This document shows positions 51,786 through 63,105 of a DNA stretch of 64,000 bases, in pieces. The notes under the pieces are model-generated. The model saw only the letters and a program-made list of their open reading frames with translations. It was not told the origin of the DNA and did not search any database. The translations under genes and the position numbers were made by a program. Each line of letters starts with the position of its first letter. Within the stretch, counting starts at the first letter, position 1. Source of the DNA: Yponomeuta sedellus (taxonomy: Eukaryota; Arthropoda; Insecta; Lepidoptera; Yponomeutidae); contig OW203747.1 of the NCBI GenBank assembly GCA_934045075.1, forward strand, positions 9,072,357 to 9,136,356. Direction: 5' to 3'.

Positions 51786-51834
51786 CTGGAACAAAAAAAG
51801 CAAAACTTTAAAAACTATCACCCGACTACGGGAT

Positions 51835-51957
51835 TAAGGCTGACATTCAGAGACGAAAACTGAAGCTAAGAACGGTCTCAGAAATGTCAAAATGTACGTG
51901 ATTTGGACATTTGTAAGACCAGTCTTTGCTTAGTTTTCGTCTCTGAATGTCAGCCTA
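51835..51957. mobile_element. MITE with ~26-bp inverted ends
   Basis: aggctgacattcagagacga at the left is the exact complement of tcgtctctgaatgtcagcct at the right. A TA is present on both sides, as for Tc1/mariner-type insertion. Confidence 0.75.
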
Positions 51958-52014
51958 AGTCGCTATAAGATGGCGCTAGTAGTATTCATGATGTTTGAAA
52001 TTTAGTAAAACAAA

Positions 52015-53045
52015 TCGATTTTCCCATAGAAATAAGATATTTTCCAGCAGTAAAACGTAGCCTATGTATAATCCAGGGTGTCAGCTAAGCCCCTACCAAA
52101 TTTTATGAAAATCGCTGAAGCCGTTTAGGAGTGAAGAAGTAGCAAACATTCACACTCGCAAACTTTCTCCTTTATAATATTAGTGTGAATATTTTTATCT
52201 CGGTAGACATAAAAATTGTGTTAGAATTTAAATTTGCGTCTCTTTCATTTGACATTTTGCCCGAAATCATACAAAAGAGCGGGTGGGACTACGCCCGACG
52301 TGAAACGTCTTTAAGTTTTAACGGTGCAAACCTCTTTACACCATTTTTTTATATTTATTTAATTCTGTCTATAATATTCAAAGATGAAGTCGTTCCAGTT
52401 TTTTTTATTTATAAAACGCTTTACAACATCAAAATGTAAGCTGGACTAAAAGGATCTGAGTAATGAATACTTTTCTCTACTCAACTATATATAAATGAAT
52501 TCCACACGACACGTAGTTACCGAGTTTTAGGCCGCGCTTAGGCGACATATTTTCGTTGCATGCGGTTTAGCAAGTAAACCCTACTACCAGGCTGAAAGAC
52601 GATTTCATCCAATCATTTACATACTCCTTTAGAGCTATGCGTGTTAATCTCATCCCTGGGATGATTGAGTAATTACATTTTTCATACAGCTAATTTGCTT
52701 TTACGTCGAATGTTTGTAAGTTGTCAGTTTAGAGCATTCACTCAAATATGTAGAATGAGTTTCGAATCTTGCAGCGAATTGTGTGTCGAATTGATATGGC
52801 TCAATAGAAAACAGGTGATAAAGGAAAAATCAATTTATTTTTATTACTTACAAATGGCGGGGTCACATAATTTTTTCATGCGACATTTGCAATGAGACTT
52901 TACATTTGGCCATGTTTTCCGTTTTTCGCCGCGACAATTTTTGCCCTGGTAATTAAAAATATTATAAATTAAAATTTCATTAGGGGAGGGCTATGTCCAG
53001 CAGTGGACTAATGAAGCCTGAAGAAGAAGAAGAAGAAGAATTAAA
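52015..53045. other. Gap between genes with dispersed repeats
   Basis: 52065-52190 is the ccagggtgtcag repeat. 52320-52440 is a MITE family 2 copy (acggtgcaaacctcttta). 52975-53040 is an RTE tail (gggctatgtccagcagtgga, then gaagaagaag). 52440-52970 has nothing recognised. The first exon of the plus-strand gene could be hidden here. Confidence 0.5.
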
Positions 53046-53330
53046 ATATGTAACAACCCATTTCATCATCACACACAAAAAAATGGATATAGACCTTTCC
53101 TAAGCACTCTTTTACGTCCTTTGCCATCCTAATTTAGTTAGGTACTTCGTTTTGATAGACAACTAAACATTGTTTTAAATGTCATGAAAAGATGCAGTGG
53201 ATTTTTCGTTTATTTACAAAACATTTAGCAAATCCAAGACAAAACCTAATCTCTGTCGACTTCTCCGGAATACAAGCGTGAGTTTATGTAAATGTAGATG
53301 TGTAAGCAAATTTTCGCATTAAGATTTCAG

Positions 53331-53960
53331 AAGCAAAAAGGCATGCCAAATCGGAATGGCAAAAGAACAAACAGACGGAACTCATCTACACCGAAGTACT
53401 ACACAATATATCGCGAGTCAACAAAGAACTTCAAGATCTGCTACGAAACTACAACAAACTGAAAGGCATCTACTATCAACACTCCTCGTTCGAAGTTAAC
53501 TCTAAGGATGAGGAGACCGCAGAAAAACAAAACTACGAAGAATCGAGAAAAGTTATTAAGAAACACAAGGCAACGACCGACGGGCCAACACGATCCTCAG
53601 ATCTACCAACGCAAATGTTCGAGCTAGAAGAAGATGATGAAAACAGCACAGAAATGGAGATTGAAAATAAACCTACGCCCAAAGAAAATAAAAACATTAA
53701 AAAAATAAGGCAAAAAGAAGATCCTGTGTTGGATTCTAGAGAGTTGCGAGAACTTCAAACCGACAAACATAACAGATTCAAAGTACAACACAAGAGAAAG
53801 AGAGAGAAAGATACTCAAGTGACATTAGAAAAGAAGCAGCATCAGAAGAAGCATCTGAGAACAACTCTTTCATCAGATAGAATAGAAGTCAGGAATAAAG
53901 AAAAAGTAGATATGTCATCGAAAGAAGATCGAGGTACAATACTACATTACGGTAACAAAA
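53331..53960 (+). CDS. Unknown plus-strand gene, exon 1 of window
   Basis: The acceptor is aagatttcag and the donor AAAA|GTAAGT. The 630-nt open frame encodes a charged helix-prone start ([20 protein letters not shown]) followed by Lys/Glu-rich sequence with an acidic [18 protein letters not shown]. The exon needs one base from an upstream exon, so it is not the first. The other two frames close early. Confidence 0.75.
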
Positions 53961-56900
53961 GTAAGTATACAATATTTCCAATAAGTACCAACTGATTGAA
54001 CTGGTTCTACATGAAAATCTAATGAGAATGAAGAGCTTGCACAAAAAATATTTGATTTTCACAATTTTCATTATTAGTTTCTAAATATTTTTTCATAAAA
54101 GAAAATAATAATATGTATTCTTTCTCTGTTACTGACTGAAAGAAAAAAATCGAATTGCTAAGTTACGGAGTAAATTAAGTGTTATTTTTATTACAGATAA
54201 ATCGACACTGAGACATAAAGAATACGCACCGCCTGAGAACGCACAGCATCCAAACAAAACTGAAAGTAAGCGACACGGAGGATCAAAACACCATGAAAAA
54301 ATGAGAAAGACAGAAATATCACGGTCTAAGAAAAGCGCCGTTAGAAAGACCAAACAAGAACAATTGCACAAGAATAAAAATCAGCGGAGAGTATTTAATT
54401 TTGCGGAACCTGATACAAACGAAGATTCAGACACAGACACAGAAGCTTCAAATTCAGGTTTAAACAGAAGCCAAAATTCTGAAATAGATTCTTTTGAATC
54501 AAGCAAGCACTCCGATGAGTCAAATGAGAATAACGAAACTAGAAGGTTTTCCAGAACCGTGGACGATATTTTTGACGACAAAATATTTAGTGAAGCAAAG
54601 GTATAGTGTTCATAAAAACTATTGTGTAACGTAAAATTAACTCTGGGACTCTGACAAAACTTCTTGTAAATCCAACTGTAGAACCTCCGGAACTTAAACA
54701 CAAATCTGTGGTGTCGACTAACCAATCAGAGAGCAGTGAAAACAAAATGGCAGTTCAGTTAGCCAATAATTGATTCCGAATCCTGGAGAATTGCTATTGT
54801 CTAGCTGTAAAATTTCATACTATTTGCCATTGCAAGCGTCAGGATTCCTACAGAATTTGTTGCGCAAAATACAGAGGCTGATAATATTTAGAAAATTACT
54901 TTCTACCATTGTTTCGCCAATTGCTACCACAAAAGTGTAATCACTGATGGCGCCACGGGCGCAAATAAAAACCAGCTTATGACCACAATAAATTTGTTTT
55001 AATACATCCTGATTGCCAATTGATTTGCGCTCGTGGCGCCAAACAACCCATGGCACAGCCAAAATTTACTGTTTGGGTTCTGTTCAAGGCAATTATATTA
55101 CGAAAACTGAAAGGAACATTTCCTTTCCATGCACTTTCTACACTCAATCAATTAATAGTGTGACGTGCAGACGCAAAGACGCCTAGTTCGTATTCTCTGA
55201 AGTGGTGGCTACATGCGTAGTTTCGTTTAAACAACTTGGTGTCATGTGGGTACAGCGATATCACTCCGATGTAAAACCTAACTGCAAAGTAGGTACTCGG
55301 GGCTGCAAGTGATGCAAATTACTTCAGCCAGATATCGCTGCCTGTAAATAATACAGAGAATAATGTAAAGAGGTTCGAAATTTCGCTGATGCCGGCACTT
55401 ACCGATTAGCTCAGTTGGGAGAGCGCTGTTACGGTTAGCCAGAGGTCGCGGATTCGAGTCCCGGCATGGGCGGAATTTTTAGCCTCTAAATAGGTTTTTA
55501 AAACTTGGTATAGCTGTATCTCATTACTTTTGTACTGAGTGATACTTATTTGTAACAAATATTTCAGACCCGCGGAGTTGCAATGTCACACGGCTGTTTG
55601 AACCACCTTCAGTATACCTTACTTCCTACATTTCATAGCAGAAACTTAAACAAACACGAAGTTGCAAGTTAAAAAATAGAGGAGGAGGCAATACAAGGGA
55701 ATAATGGATTCGCCAAAAATTGTGTTGCCACCTATAAAGTTACCCCAAATTTTAGAATAATTTCAACAATATTTCATTTTCTTGACTTAAACTCGTATCT
55801 AGGCAATTATATACGAGTAATACTAGGTTCGTCAAATATCTTTGGGAGCACCTCTCAAAATTGTGAATACAATCTTTCAGGGCAACTTGGGTCCAGTGAG
55901 CATCGGAGATTTGCCCCAAAGCAAGCCACACCTAAGACGAACCTGCATAGTTCCCGAGAGCACAAAATGCAAAAAGTTTGTCGTGAAACAGTGCTATAGA
56001 GTAAGTAGATTTTGTACAGTTTGTGGCAAAACATCAACAACAACGTAAGTGGTTGAACATTGTTTAAAATTCTTTTATCGTCAAAGAATTTATCCCTCAG
56101 ATTTGTAATAAAAGATGAAATTATGATATTGATGAATGATGAAAATATGACTCTTTGGATGCAATTACTTGTGTACTGATTCAAAAGTGGAATTCTTTGT
56201 GCTACTCGTAAGGAAACCAGGCAAGAATATAAAAGAAAGGCATATTGTTTGATCAAATGAATTCAATACTAAGCTGAGATGATGGTACAGGTCAATCATA
56301 CAGGAAAAATACGTCAAAGACACGACAGCGCTTGAGCAGTCACTTTATTTGTCTAGAGTACGTTGGAGTTACTATAATACTTTAACTCAGCCATAAAAAG
56401 TACTTAATAATGGAAATAATATTGCTTTTTACAGGCAGGCATGGGATGTTTGAAACGGGTATGTCAAACTTATGACTGCAAGAGTGACTTCAAAGAAGAG
56501 TTCAACCAAATCTTAAGAAGACAGTGCATTGACTACTTCAACGCCAGCAATACCGCTGACAGCTCATCTGACGATGGTAGTTATGACATGAGGGAAATGA
56601 AATTGAAAAGAAACAAAGTAAAAAAGAAAGAAGAGGGTAAACTGAAAAAGAAACGGAGTAAGGATAAGAAAGGTAAAAAGAGTAAACAAGAAAAAACTGA
56701 GAGGATTAAGTCCAAAGAAACTACAGAAGACGAATCAGCAGAAAAAAAGCACAAGAAGAAGAAAAAGAAGGAAAAGAGAGGAAAAGAAAAATCAGGGGAT
56801 AAAAAGAAAGACAAAAAGAATAAACATAAAGGAAAGAAGAAGAAATGTAAGCTATTGTAGATTTCAAACGAAACACAGGAAACCAAGAACATTTTGGATG

Positions 56901-59900
56901 TATCGACACATTTTAAGTTGAGGGAGGCGCCACTTGTCACAAATTCATAGATTTAATATACATAAGTTCTATACATATCTTCTTCGTGATACGTTAGCTA
57001 TCAAGCACATTCATCCGTTTTTGCCAAATCCTGGATTTTACTTTCCCCATTTTTCTAGATATCCTGGACATAATCTGGGATCGTGGTCAGTGCAACATTA
57101 AAGTTAACTACACAGAATCTCAGTTTCTATAGGTTTACAAACTTATCACTATTTTGCAGATAAAAGTAACAGTGAAAACGACAGTGAAGGTATGGCGAAA
57201 ATGAAGGCGGACTCATCTGGTAAAGTATCTATTGAACAGTCGATGCAATAGTTTCAGCTGATAGTACTCAATTACATATCACAGCCTGTGCACGTTCATT
57301 TCAAAGTCACCCGTAAGGACATAACTGAATAGCGAATACTCTAGCCTATAAAGCTTGTTTTGCTGTCGAATGTACGCAAATAATTAGTATGCAATACACA
57401 AATGAAAATCGGGCTCAGTGGCGTGTCTTGGAAGACGACTATGTCCAGCAGAGGACTGACATCGGCTACTTGTGATGTTAATGATGATGTACGCAAATGA
57501 TGGTACAGTGCTACACAAGAAATAAGTCTCGTGGATGTACCTGCGCAGATGACCAAATTTTGGATGTGCGGCAATTTGATCGACCAATCAGATAGTTTCA
57601 TTTTATGGCTGGCCGCGCGCCTTTGTTGCTATTGGTTGATTCAACGTCATCGATGCAGGTGACTATTAGTTTGGCAATATTAGCGTGAGCGAAATAGGTA
57701 GCGCTACTGCGGCAATCAATTTTGCACCTTAACCGTATCGGTTAAAGATCATTTTGAATGTACTTACGGCTTCGGGTACTTTCGTTACACTTCTTCCTAG
57801 TCTGCGCGAACGTAGATTCCCGAAGGGACTTTTATAATGTGTAGTACTGTACTGAGACTAAGACGTTACATGCTGGTATTTTAAGTTAGGTTAGGTTTGT
57901 TAGGAAAAAATCGTGAGAAAACCTGCGTGTCTAAGAATTTAACTTGTTTCATCGCTTGAATTCGCCAATTAGTGCCCACCGCGCGCGCGTTATAAATAAG
58001 CCCACATTCTTGCTTTTTGAGGAAATGCCTACGTTCTGCATTAGTATAGAGGCTGCTTAAGTTGCTACGCAACGTGTACCACATCTTAATAATTTTCACT
58101 ACAAACCATCCGCTAAACGTTAACGGCCTTACTAATAAATAAGTTATACACTCTGAATAACTATTTGACGTATATCAATTTGAACTGGTTTAATCGCATT
58201 TAGCGTACAAATAATCAGTTTGTCAGACCTCGCATGACGGCTGTACACACAGCTGATAACCTTTATTAGTAAGGCCGCAGGTGTATGTTATATTCTTTTT
58301 AATGCACTAACCCGTGCTAAGGAGAATTTTAAAAACCTATGTAGAGGCTATCATTCCGATGTAAAACCTAACTGCAAAGCAAGATAGGTTCTCGGGCTGC
58401 AAGTAATGCAAATTACTTCAGCCAGATGTTGCTGCCTGTACGTAATGCAGAGTATTTTTGCAGACTTCGACGATCTAACGAGGCAAGGGATAAGCACACC
58501 CCTTCGGCGTTCGGTATGTCATTTGGTATGGGCCTTTGATAATGTGCACTTTTGTGGTTTTTTTTAATGTCATGGCACTGCACAATTAAATATTGTGGAC
58601 TAATGTTGATACACATTAGACGTAGACTGCTGTTACCTCTTTAATGCAGTCTCGCTCTGGTATTATTATTATAAATACGTTTATTGCACATAGATAAAAA
58701 AAATACAATGGCAATGTGGCGGACTTAATGCTATAAGCATTTTCTAGAGTCAACCACAAGTGGTGTAAGAAATTAAAGGGTAGGCATTCGAAACAAAATG
58801 AAGAAGAAATAATTAGTTAAAATTAGATAAAGACAAGGATAAGGATTTAATAATGGGAAACCAATAAAACATTTTTGAAATGTATATATGTACCTATGAA
58901 TCACTGGTACTTATATGTAACGAACGATATTACTAGTTAAACATAGGAGTTTTTGTCAATTTTTCTCCAAAATGATCTATATTTTGAAATGCACATCATG
59001 TTGAACTTGTAACGTTCAAGTCACAATGTATGTAAAATTTTGAATAAAATACTTTGATTTGAACACCTAGGGATGTCATCTGACTTTTGACGTGGCGCAG
59101 CAGTAGCGCATCTGCCTACTATGCGAGAGGTGCGGGTTCGAACTCCGACTGGAGACAAAAAACCCTAGGTCTTGGATGTTTACATGTTTGTGATGTCGCT
59201 GTTTCTGATTCCCCCGACACAGAGTATCCAAGTGTAGGGCCAGAAGCAATGTATGTGCCTGTATGTAAATGTTGTTACAATACGATTAAAATCAGTTAAC
59301 GATTCGGTTGTGTTAGTTTTCAGCTACAAAGGAGGTTTTGTTGCTCATATCGTTCTTGTATTGTATTCAATAAGACAACGAGTAATATAATTAAAAGTCA
59401 TATCTGTAACATATTTTAAACTTTCGCGACTTGTACACATAGTTAGAATATTTTTTTTATGACGTTTCGACGACGTTACAGACATCGTGGTCACGAGAAG
59501 ACTGATGGCTGGCACCCGTTCGCATCTTCGGCTGATGAGGTTTCAGGCTACCCTCAATCAGCCGTCACAAAGCACTATTAGGGTTGCGACACACTACACT
59601 GACAATGTCGGACGATACGCCATGCGACTATTTTCCACTCGACCACTTCTTGATGACCGGATCCCACATTTGCGACAGTTTGAAACCACATTCCAAACAT
59701 TTATATCTGTAAATTGATAACTCTATACGAGAGATGAGGGATTCACGACAATTACCGAGGTTGGCCGAATCGTTAACTGATTTTAATCGTTCTGTACGTT
59801 ATGTTATTTTAATTCTGTCGATGTCTCTTTCTTACCTACTATTCCAAAGTTTAATTAGTAATATCCCTCGCTAACCGTAAAGGAAAACGACGTGAGGAAA

Positions 59901-62900
59901 CATGACTGTCTGAGGTGTTCACATAGGTACCTCAGCGCTTTAATTTAGTGAATTTCCAATCAACGGTCGAAAGGCCCGTGGTAATTAAGCCCGAACTCTC
60001 TCTCTCTCTCTCTCTGAGAGAAGGCCTGTGCTCTTTAGTGAGACGTCTAACTTCCAGGGCGTAGCAGAAGCTCTACGTCGCAGGACATCACTGCCTAAGA
60101 AGAAGCGGACACATGGAAAAGTCACAACAAAAGTAAACAACGAGATGACAGAAATCCCCAAGAAAATGCCAGCAAAGGAGACCAGAGAGAACGCCATCAA
60201 CGAAGAAAAAGTGATGAAAGAATACACGTCAGTGCAAGTAAATGGGAAAGAAAGAATCAAAGAAAGTCCTCAGGCCGAAGAGACAACAGCAGGAAACAAG
60301 ACGAATGTACAAAAACTAAGCCAAAGCGAGTATCCAAAGCTTGGCGTCGGGAGAAAAAAGAAGGTAACTTTCACACAAGTTTTGTAAACTACATAACTAG
60401 CTCGTCCAAAGGAATCACATTTGATTACCGTGCTGGAGCCCACAATAGGTTCCAGCACGTATGGTTCCAGCAGAGATTTTTTTTTATGTAGCCTCGATTG
60501 TGTCCCACTGCTGGGCAAAGGCCTCCCCTTTTGTCTTCTATTCCTCCCTGTTCATGGCCACTTCCTGCCAGTCCGGCAAAAAGGTTGTAAGGTCGTCCCG
60601 CCATCTCCGCTTGGGTCGGCCAAGTTTGCGATATCCGTCGCGCGGAACCCAATCAGTGACGATTTTTGCCCACCTCTCTGGGGTATGGGCCCAGGCTTAG
60701 ATAACCCACCCAGTTCCACTTCAGCTTATCGGTTGCAGCTCCAACACCGTTCAGCAGAAATATACCCGCTTTTTACTGCTTCACCGACTCTCTACGGTTT
60801 CTTCTTCTTCTTCAGGCTATATTACGTAGTCCATTGCTGGACATAGCCCTCCCCTAATGAGCGCCATAGCGCCCTGTCTTCAGCTTGCCGCATCCAGCAT
60901 CTGCCTGCAGTTTTTCGCAGATCGTCATCCCACCTGGTCGGAGGGCGTCCTACACTACGTTTGCCGAGTAGCGGTCTCCACTCAAGAACACGCTTACTCC
61001 AACGGTTGTCGGTTCTTCGCGAGATATGGCCAGCCCACTGCCACTTCAGCTCGCCAATTCTCTGAGCTATGTCGATAACTTTGGTTCTCTGTTGGATGCA
61101 TTCGTTACGAATCATTCAGAGTAACTCCGAGCATAACTCTCTCCATAGCTCGCTGAGCGACTTTGAACTGTTGGACGAGCTCTAAGGTTTGCTGGAAGAA
61201 ATCTCTTTCAGAGATAAGCTCGCCTTTGTACATGTTATTTCTTATGTGATGTCCTGTTAAATGTTTCGTGTGCAATAAAGTATAATTAATTAATTGGTTC
61301 CATTCCCACTGGTGGCCCGCGTACATTTGTATAGGTCCTCCGTCTGGAGAGACGATATCACAAACATGGAGATGTTTGTGATATCCTTGCCTGGTTAAGT
61401 CCCCAAGATACGGGCCTGGCCTAGTTTGGGGAAGGGGCCTAGTCAGGCCGGTAAAACAACTTTTTGTTATACCCTCCACTTTCTATTTATAAGTTATTTC
61501 AATTTGTATTGTCTTCTTGGAAATAAATTATTTACGTACTTACTTACCATAACATAGAGTATCCTAGTTTGGGACCAGGACGACTGATTGCGTCGAGTGA
61601 AAGATATTATGATATACTTTTAATTTTCACTTGTTATTACTTCGATGACAACCCCCGTATGTCCCCACTGCTGGGGCACGGGTCTCTTCCTGCGTCGCAG
61701 GAAGGTTAGGCCATACTCCACCACGGGGGCCAAGTCCGGGTTGGTAGGGGATTGCAAGACAGTAGCAGGCCGTACTGTCAGAAGTTATAAAGCCGCCCAC
61801 AAGGCCTCTGACATGGCTTAACGACTGCCATTACATGCCATTATTATTACTAAGTCGAGATTATTATTACAGACTTCTTCACGCCTGTACCGCGGATTTA
61901 GTCTTTGCGTGCACGCAAGGGTTTCGGCCTGTCTAAGGGAGAAATAAAAAAAGATATGTTCTCCTTTCTGCTAGTTAAATGTACAATTTGGCATTACCGT
62001 TAGCGTAGACTGGTTCTAGAGTCGAGATCGCGAATCAGCGAACGTAGCGTAGGACGCCCAGAGTGCTTAGTGCGAGTTTGACAGATTCAATCGAAAAACT
62101 TTACTACAGCGTTAATCGAGCATCGAGTAGTGAGTATGAGTAAGTTTACCGTTCGAACTGGCAAAACGCTGTCAAAGTACAACTTGCACTCGCGTTTATT
62201 CGTGTTTTGGCTGGTAAACTTGTTCACTTGTCAACGTAAACCATTACAACTCGCACTCAGCAATTTTAATTTTCATACTTGTCGCTAGGTGGCGCTTCCT
62301 CGATGCCATAGAAATATGAGTTTACGTTAACGCGATCGAGTAGTTAAAAAACTCGCACTAAGCACTCTGGTGACCAAGTGGATCGACAACAGTCACAAAG
62401 CGTCGGGCAGTGACTGGAAGGGGAGAGCCGAAGATCGGGCTCAGTGGCGTGTCTTGGGAGAGGCTTATGTAAAGCAGTGGACTGACACCGGCTGATTACG
62501 ATGATGATGGTACTAAGACATTACATGCTGGCATTTTAAGTTATGTTAGGGTTGTAAAGGAATACATCGCGAGGAAACTTTAGTGTTTGAGATTTCCGGC
62601 TGGTCGTCACCATGATGCGAATTTCATGTTATTATAGTTCTACATACAAACATACATAACCTCACGCCTGTATCCCAGAGGTGTAGGAAGAGACCAGGGA
62701 CTGCCACTTGCCACGTTCCCGAAAGATCACCTTCGCTTCATCAACGTTCATAAGTCGTTGCATGCACGCAGCCGGTTCCGGGTACTTTTTATCTTTCCCT
62801 TTGCTAATACATCCCCTATATGGTCGATGTATGTCCGCCTGGGACGTCCCTTACCAGCGCTTCCACTCACATTCGCAATATATATTTGTTTCGTCAATCT

Positions 62901-63105
62901 TTCTTCCTATTATATTTCCAAGGGCAAGAAATGTTGCTGCGACGGCGCCATACCGGTATGCGTGAAGGCATGCCACGACACATACACTGAAGCCTGCACT
63001 GATAACGTGTGTCTCAAAGACAAGCTGAAAGCCTTCAAGAAGGTAAACTGCGATGCGGAGATATGGCACAAAGACGTTTTAATTTATTTCCTCAAAACAC
63101 TCTAA
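53331..63105 (+). CDS. Uncharacterised Lys/Glu-rich, Cys-rich protein gene (5' incomplete)
   Basis: Seven exons (53331-53960, 54197-54600, 55881-56000, 56435-56846, 57160-57189 or -57219, 60068-60363, 62923-63105) have GT-AG ends and join in one frame to a TAA. They give about 690 or 700 residues. The protein is very rich in Lys and Glu, with acidic Ser/Asp stretches, a poly-Lys segment and two Cys-rich modules. I do not recognise the family. No start codon or signal peptide is visible because the 5' exon is missing. AATAAA lies at 63325-63330. Nuclear or secreted roles are both possible. Confidence 0.75.
54197..54600 (+). CDS. Unknown plus-strand gene, exon 2
   Basis: The acceptor is tttattacag and the donor AAG|GTATAG. 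The 404-nt exon starts by completing Asn and ends in phase 0. It encodes basic ([20 protein letters not shown]) then acidic Ser-rich sequence ([12 protein letters not shown]) and [14 protein letters not shown]. Confidence 0.75.
55230..55500 (+). repeat. SINE-B, near full length
   Basis: A forward copy inside intron 2 of the plus-strand gene, with the cggggctgcaagtgatgcaa head, a tRNA-like core (tagctcagttgggagagcgc, gattcgagtcccgg) and the gcctctaaatagg tail. Confidence 0.85.
55881..56000 (+). CDS. Unknown plus-strand gene, exon 3 (Cys module I, first part)
   Basis: The acceptor is aatctttcag and the donor AGA|GTAAGT. The 120-nt, 40-codon exon encodes [15 protein letters not shown], then [20 protein letters not shown] with three Cys spaced by seven residues. 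Both ends are phase 0. Confidence 0.75.
56435..56846 (+). CDS. Unknown plus-strand gene, exon 4 (Cys module I end, poly-Lys)
   Basis: The acceptor is tttttacag and the donor AAAT|GTAAGC. The exon starts [19 protein letters not shown], adding four Cys to module I with C7 in [11 protein letters not shown]. After SSSDDGS it becomes almost pure Lys/Glu/Asp (for example [16 protein letters not shown]). Reading past the donor gives a TAG within four codons, so a shorter isoform is possible. Confidence 0.75.
57160..57219 (+). CDS. Unknown plus-strand gene, exon 5 (small, two possible donors)
   Basis: The acceptor is attttgcag. The exon completes Tyr and encodes KSNSENDSE. Two donors keep the same phase: GAAG|GTATGG (end 57189) and TCTG|GTAAAG (end 57219), differing by exactly 10 codons ([14 protein letters not shown]). 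Confidence 0.6.
57410..57490 (+). repeat. Retroposon tail (atcgggctcagtggcg type)
   Basis: Ends cagaggactgacatcggc and a gatgttaatgatgatg run. A second copy is at 62430-62520. Nothing else is recognised between 57220 and 58120 apart from a ~75-bp match of 57840-57915 to 62505-62590. Confidence 0.55.
58125..58276. mobile_element. Intact MITE with GGCCTTACTAATAA ends
   Basis: A 152-bp element with matching 14-base ends. The interior corresponds to the interrupted copy at 34.48-34.91 kb. Confidence 0.8.
58285..58460. repeat. Rearranged SINE-B fragments
   Basis: A reverse 3' end (atgcactaacccgtgctaag, aacctatgtagaggc) is joined to a forward head (tcattccgatgtaaaacc) without the tRNA core. Confidence 0.7.
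58660..59060. repeat. Two LINE tails
   Basis: 58660-58760 is the reverse of the 38.75 kb tail (gcaatgtggcggactta). 58840-59060 is a forward second-LINE-family 3' end (ttttctccaaaatgatctat, ataaaatactttgatttg). Confidence 0.55.
59088..59300 (+). repeat. tRNA-headed SINE
   Basis: A tRNA-like head (gacgtggcgcagcagtagcg, gcgggttcgaactcc) and a tail with aaaaccctaggtcttggatg. The anticodon arm is degraded. Confidence 0.7.
59462..59643 (+). repeat. Dispersed repeat F, forward
   Basis: Matches 37577-37765 in the opposite orientation. Its short open frame is not a gene. Confidence 0.7.
59935..60020 (+). repeat. SINE remnant with (TC)n
   Basis: acctcagcgctttaattt ... gtggtaattaagcccg as at 6690, then a (tc)n run ending ctgagagaaggcc. 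It lies immediately before exon 6 of the plus-strand gene. Confidence 0.55.
60068..60363 (+). CDS. Unknown plus-strand gene, exon 6
   Basis: The acceptor ggcgtagcag follows a good branch site (gtctaac) and gives the required phase; gcgtag (60065) would also fit. The exon encodes [19 protein letters not shown], then Lys/Glu-rich sequence, and ends GVGRKKK in phase 0 at GTAACT. Reading through gives a stop 8 codons on (60387), a possible alternative end. Confidence 0.65.
60480..61130 (-). pseudogene. RTE-like ORF C-terminal remnants (two families)
   Basis: 60795-61115 on the minus strand encodes [36 protein letters not shown] and [14 protein letters not shown], the C-terminal end typical of RTE/BovB-like polymerases. 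60480-60760 is a second, related remnant ([11 protein letters not shown]). Neither is complete. Confidence 0.75.
61190..61460. repeat. LINE tail and unclassified repeat
   Basis: 61190-61290 ends gtgcaataaagtataatt. 61290-61450 has a short stem (atcacaaacat against atgtttgtgat) and no recognised class. Confidence 0.45.
61645..61840 (-). repeat. Rep-A, truncated
   Basis: Starts gacaacccccgtatgtcccc and stops at gccattacatg. Confidence 0.7.
62058..62370. mobile_element. MITE with 22-bp inverted ends, 313 bp
   Basis: ccagagtgcttagtgcgagt at the left is exactly complementary to actcgcactaagcactctgg at the right. No target duplication could be fixed. Confidence 0.7.
62425..62920. repeat. Retroposon 3' ends before last exon
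   Basis: 62430-62520 is the gatcgggctcagtggcgtgt tail. 62640-62880 (cacgcctgtatcccagaggt) matches 50.5 kb. The polypyrimidine tract of the next exon's acceptor lies at its right border. Confidence 0.5.
62923..63105 (+). CDS. Unknown plus-strand gene, last exon (Cys module II)
   Basis: The acceptor is tatatttccaag and the frame joins exon 6 in phase 0. It encodes [38 protein letters not shown] and NCDAEIWH, with eight Cys in about 45 residues, ending at TAA (63103-63105). Confidence 0.7.
   Translation, partial: GKKCCCDGAIPVCVKACHDTYTEACTDNVCLKDKLKAFKKVNCDAEIWHKDVLIYFLKTL

Noticed and set aside
54820..55062. 80-codon minus-strand open frame, possibly transposase-like
   Set aside because: No recognisable motif and no flanking inverted repeats; intronic to the plus-strand gene.
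55855..56256. 133-codon minus-strand open frame
   Set aside because: Overlaps an exon of the plus-strand gene, lacks splice or family support, and is not an RyR segment.
56581..56940. Phe/Leu/Ser-rich minus-strand open frame
   Set aside because: Antisense of the poly-Lys exon; composition is a by-product of AAG/AAA codons.
59487..59717. 76-codon open frame in repeat F
   Set aside because: The same repeat at 37.6 kb does not keep the frame.
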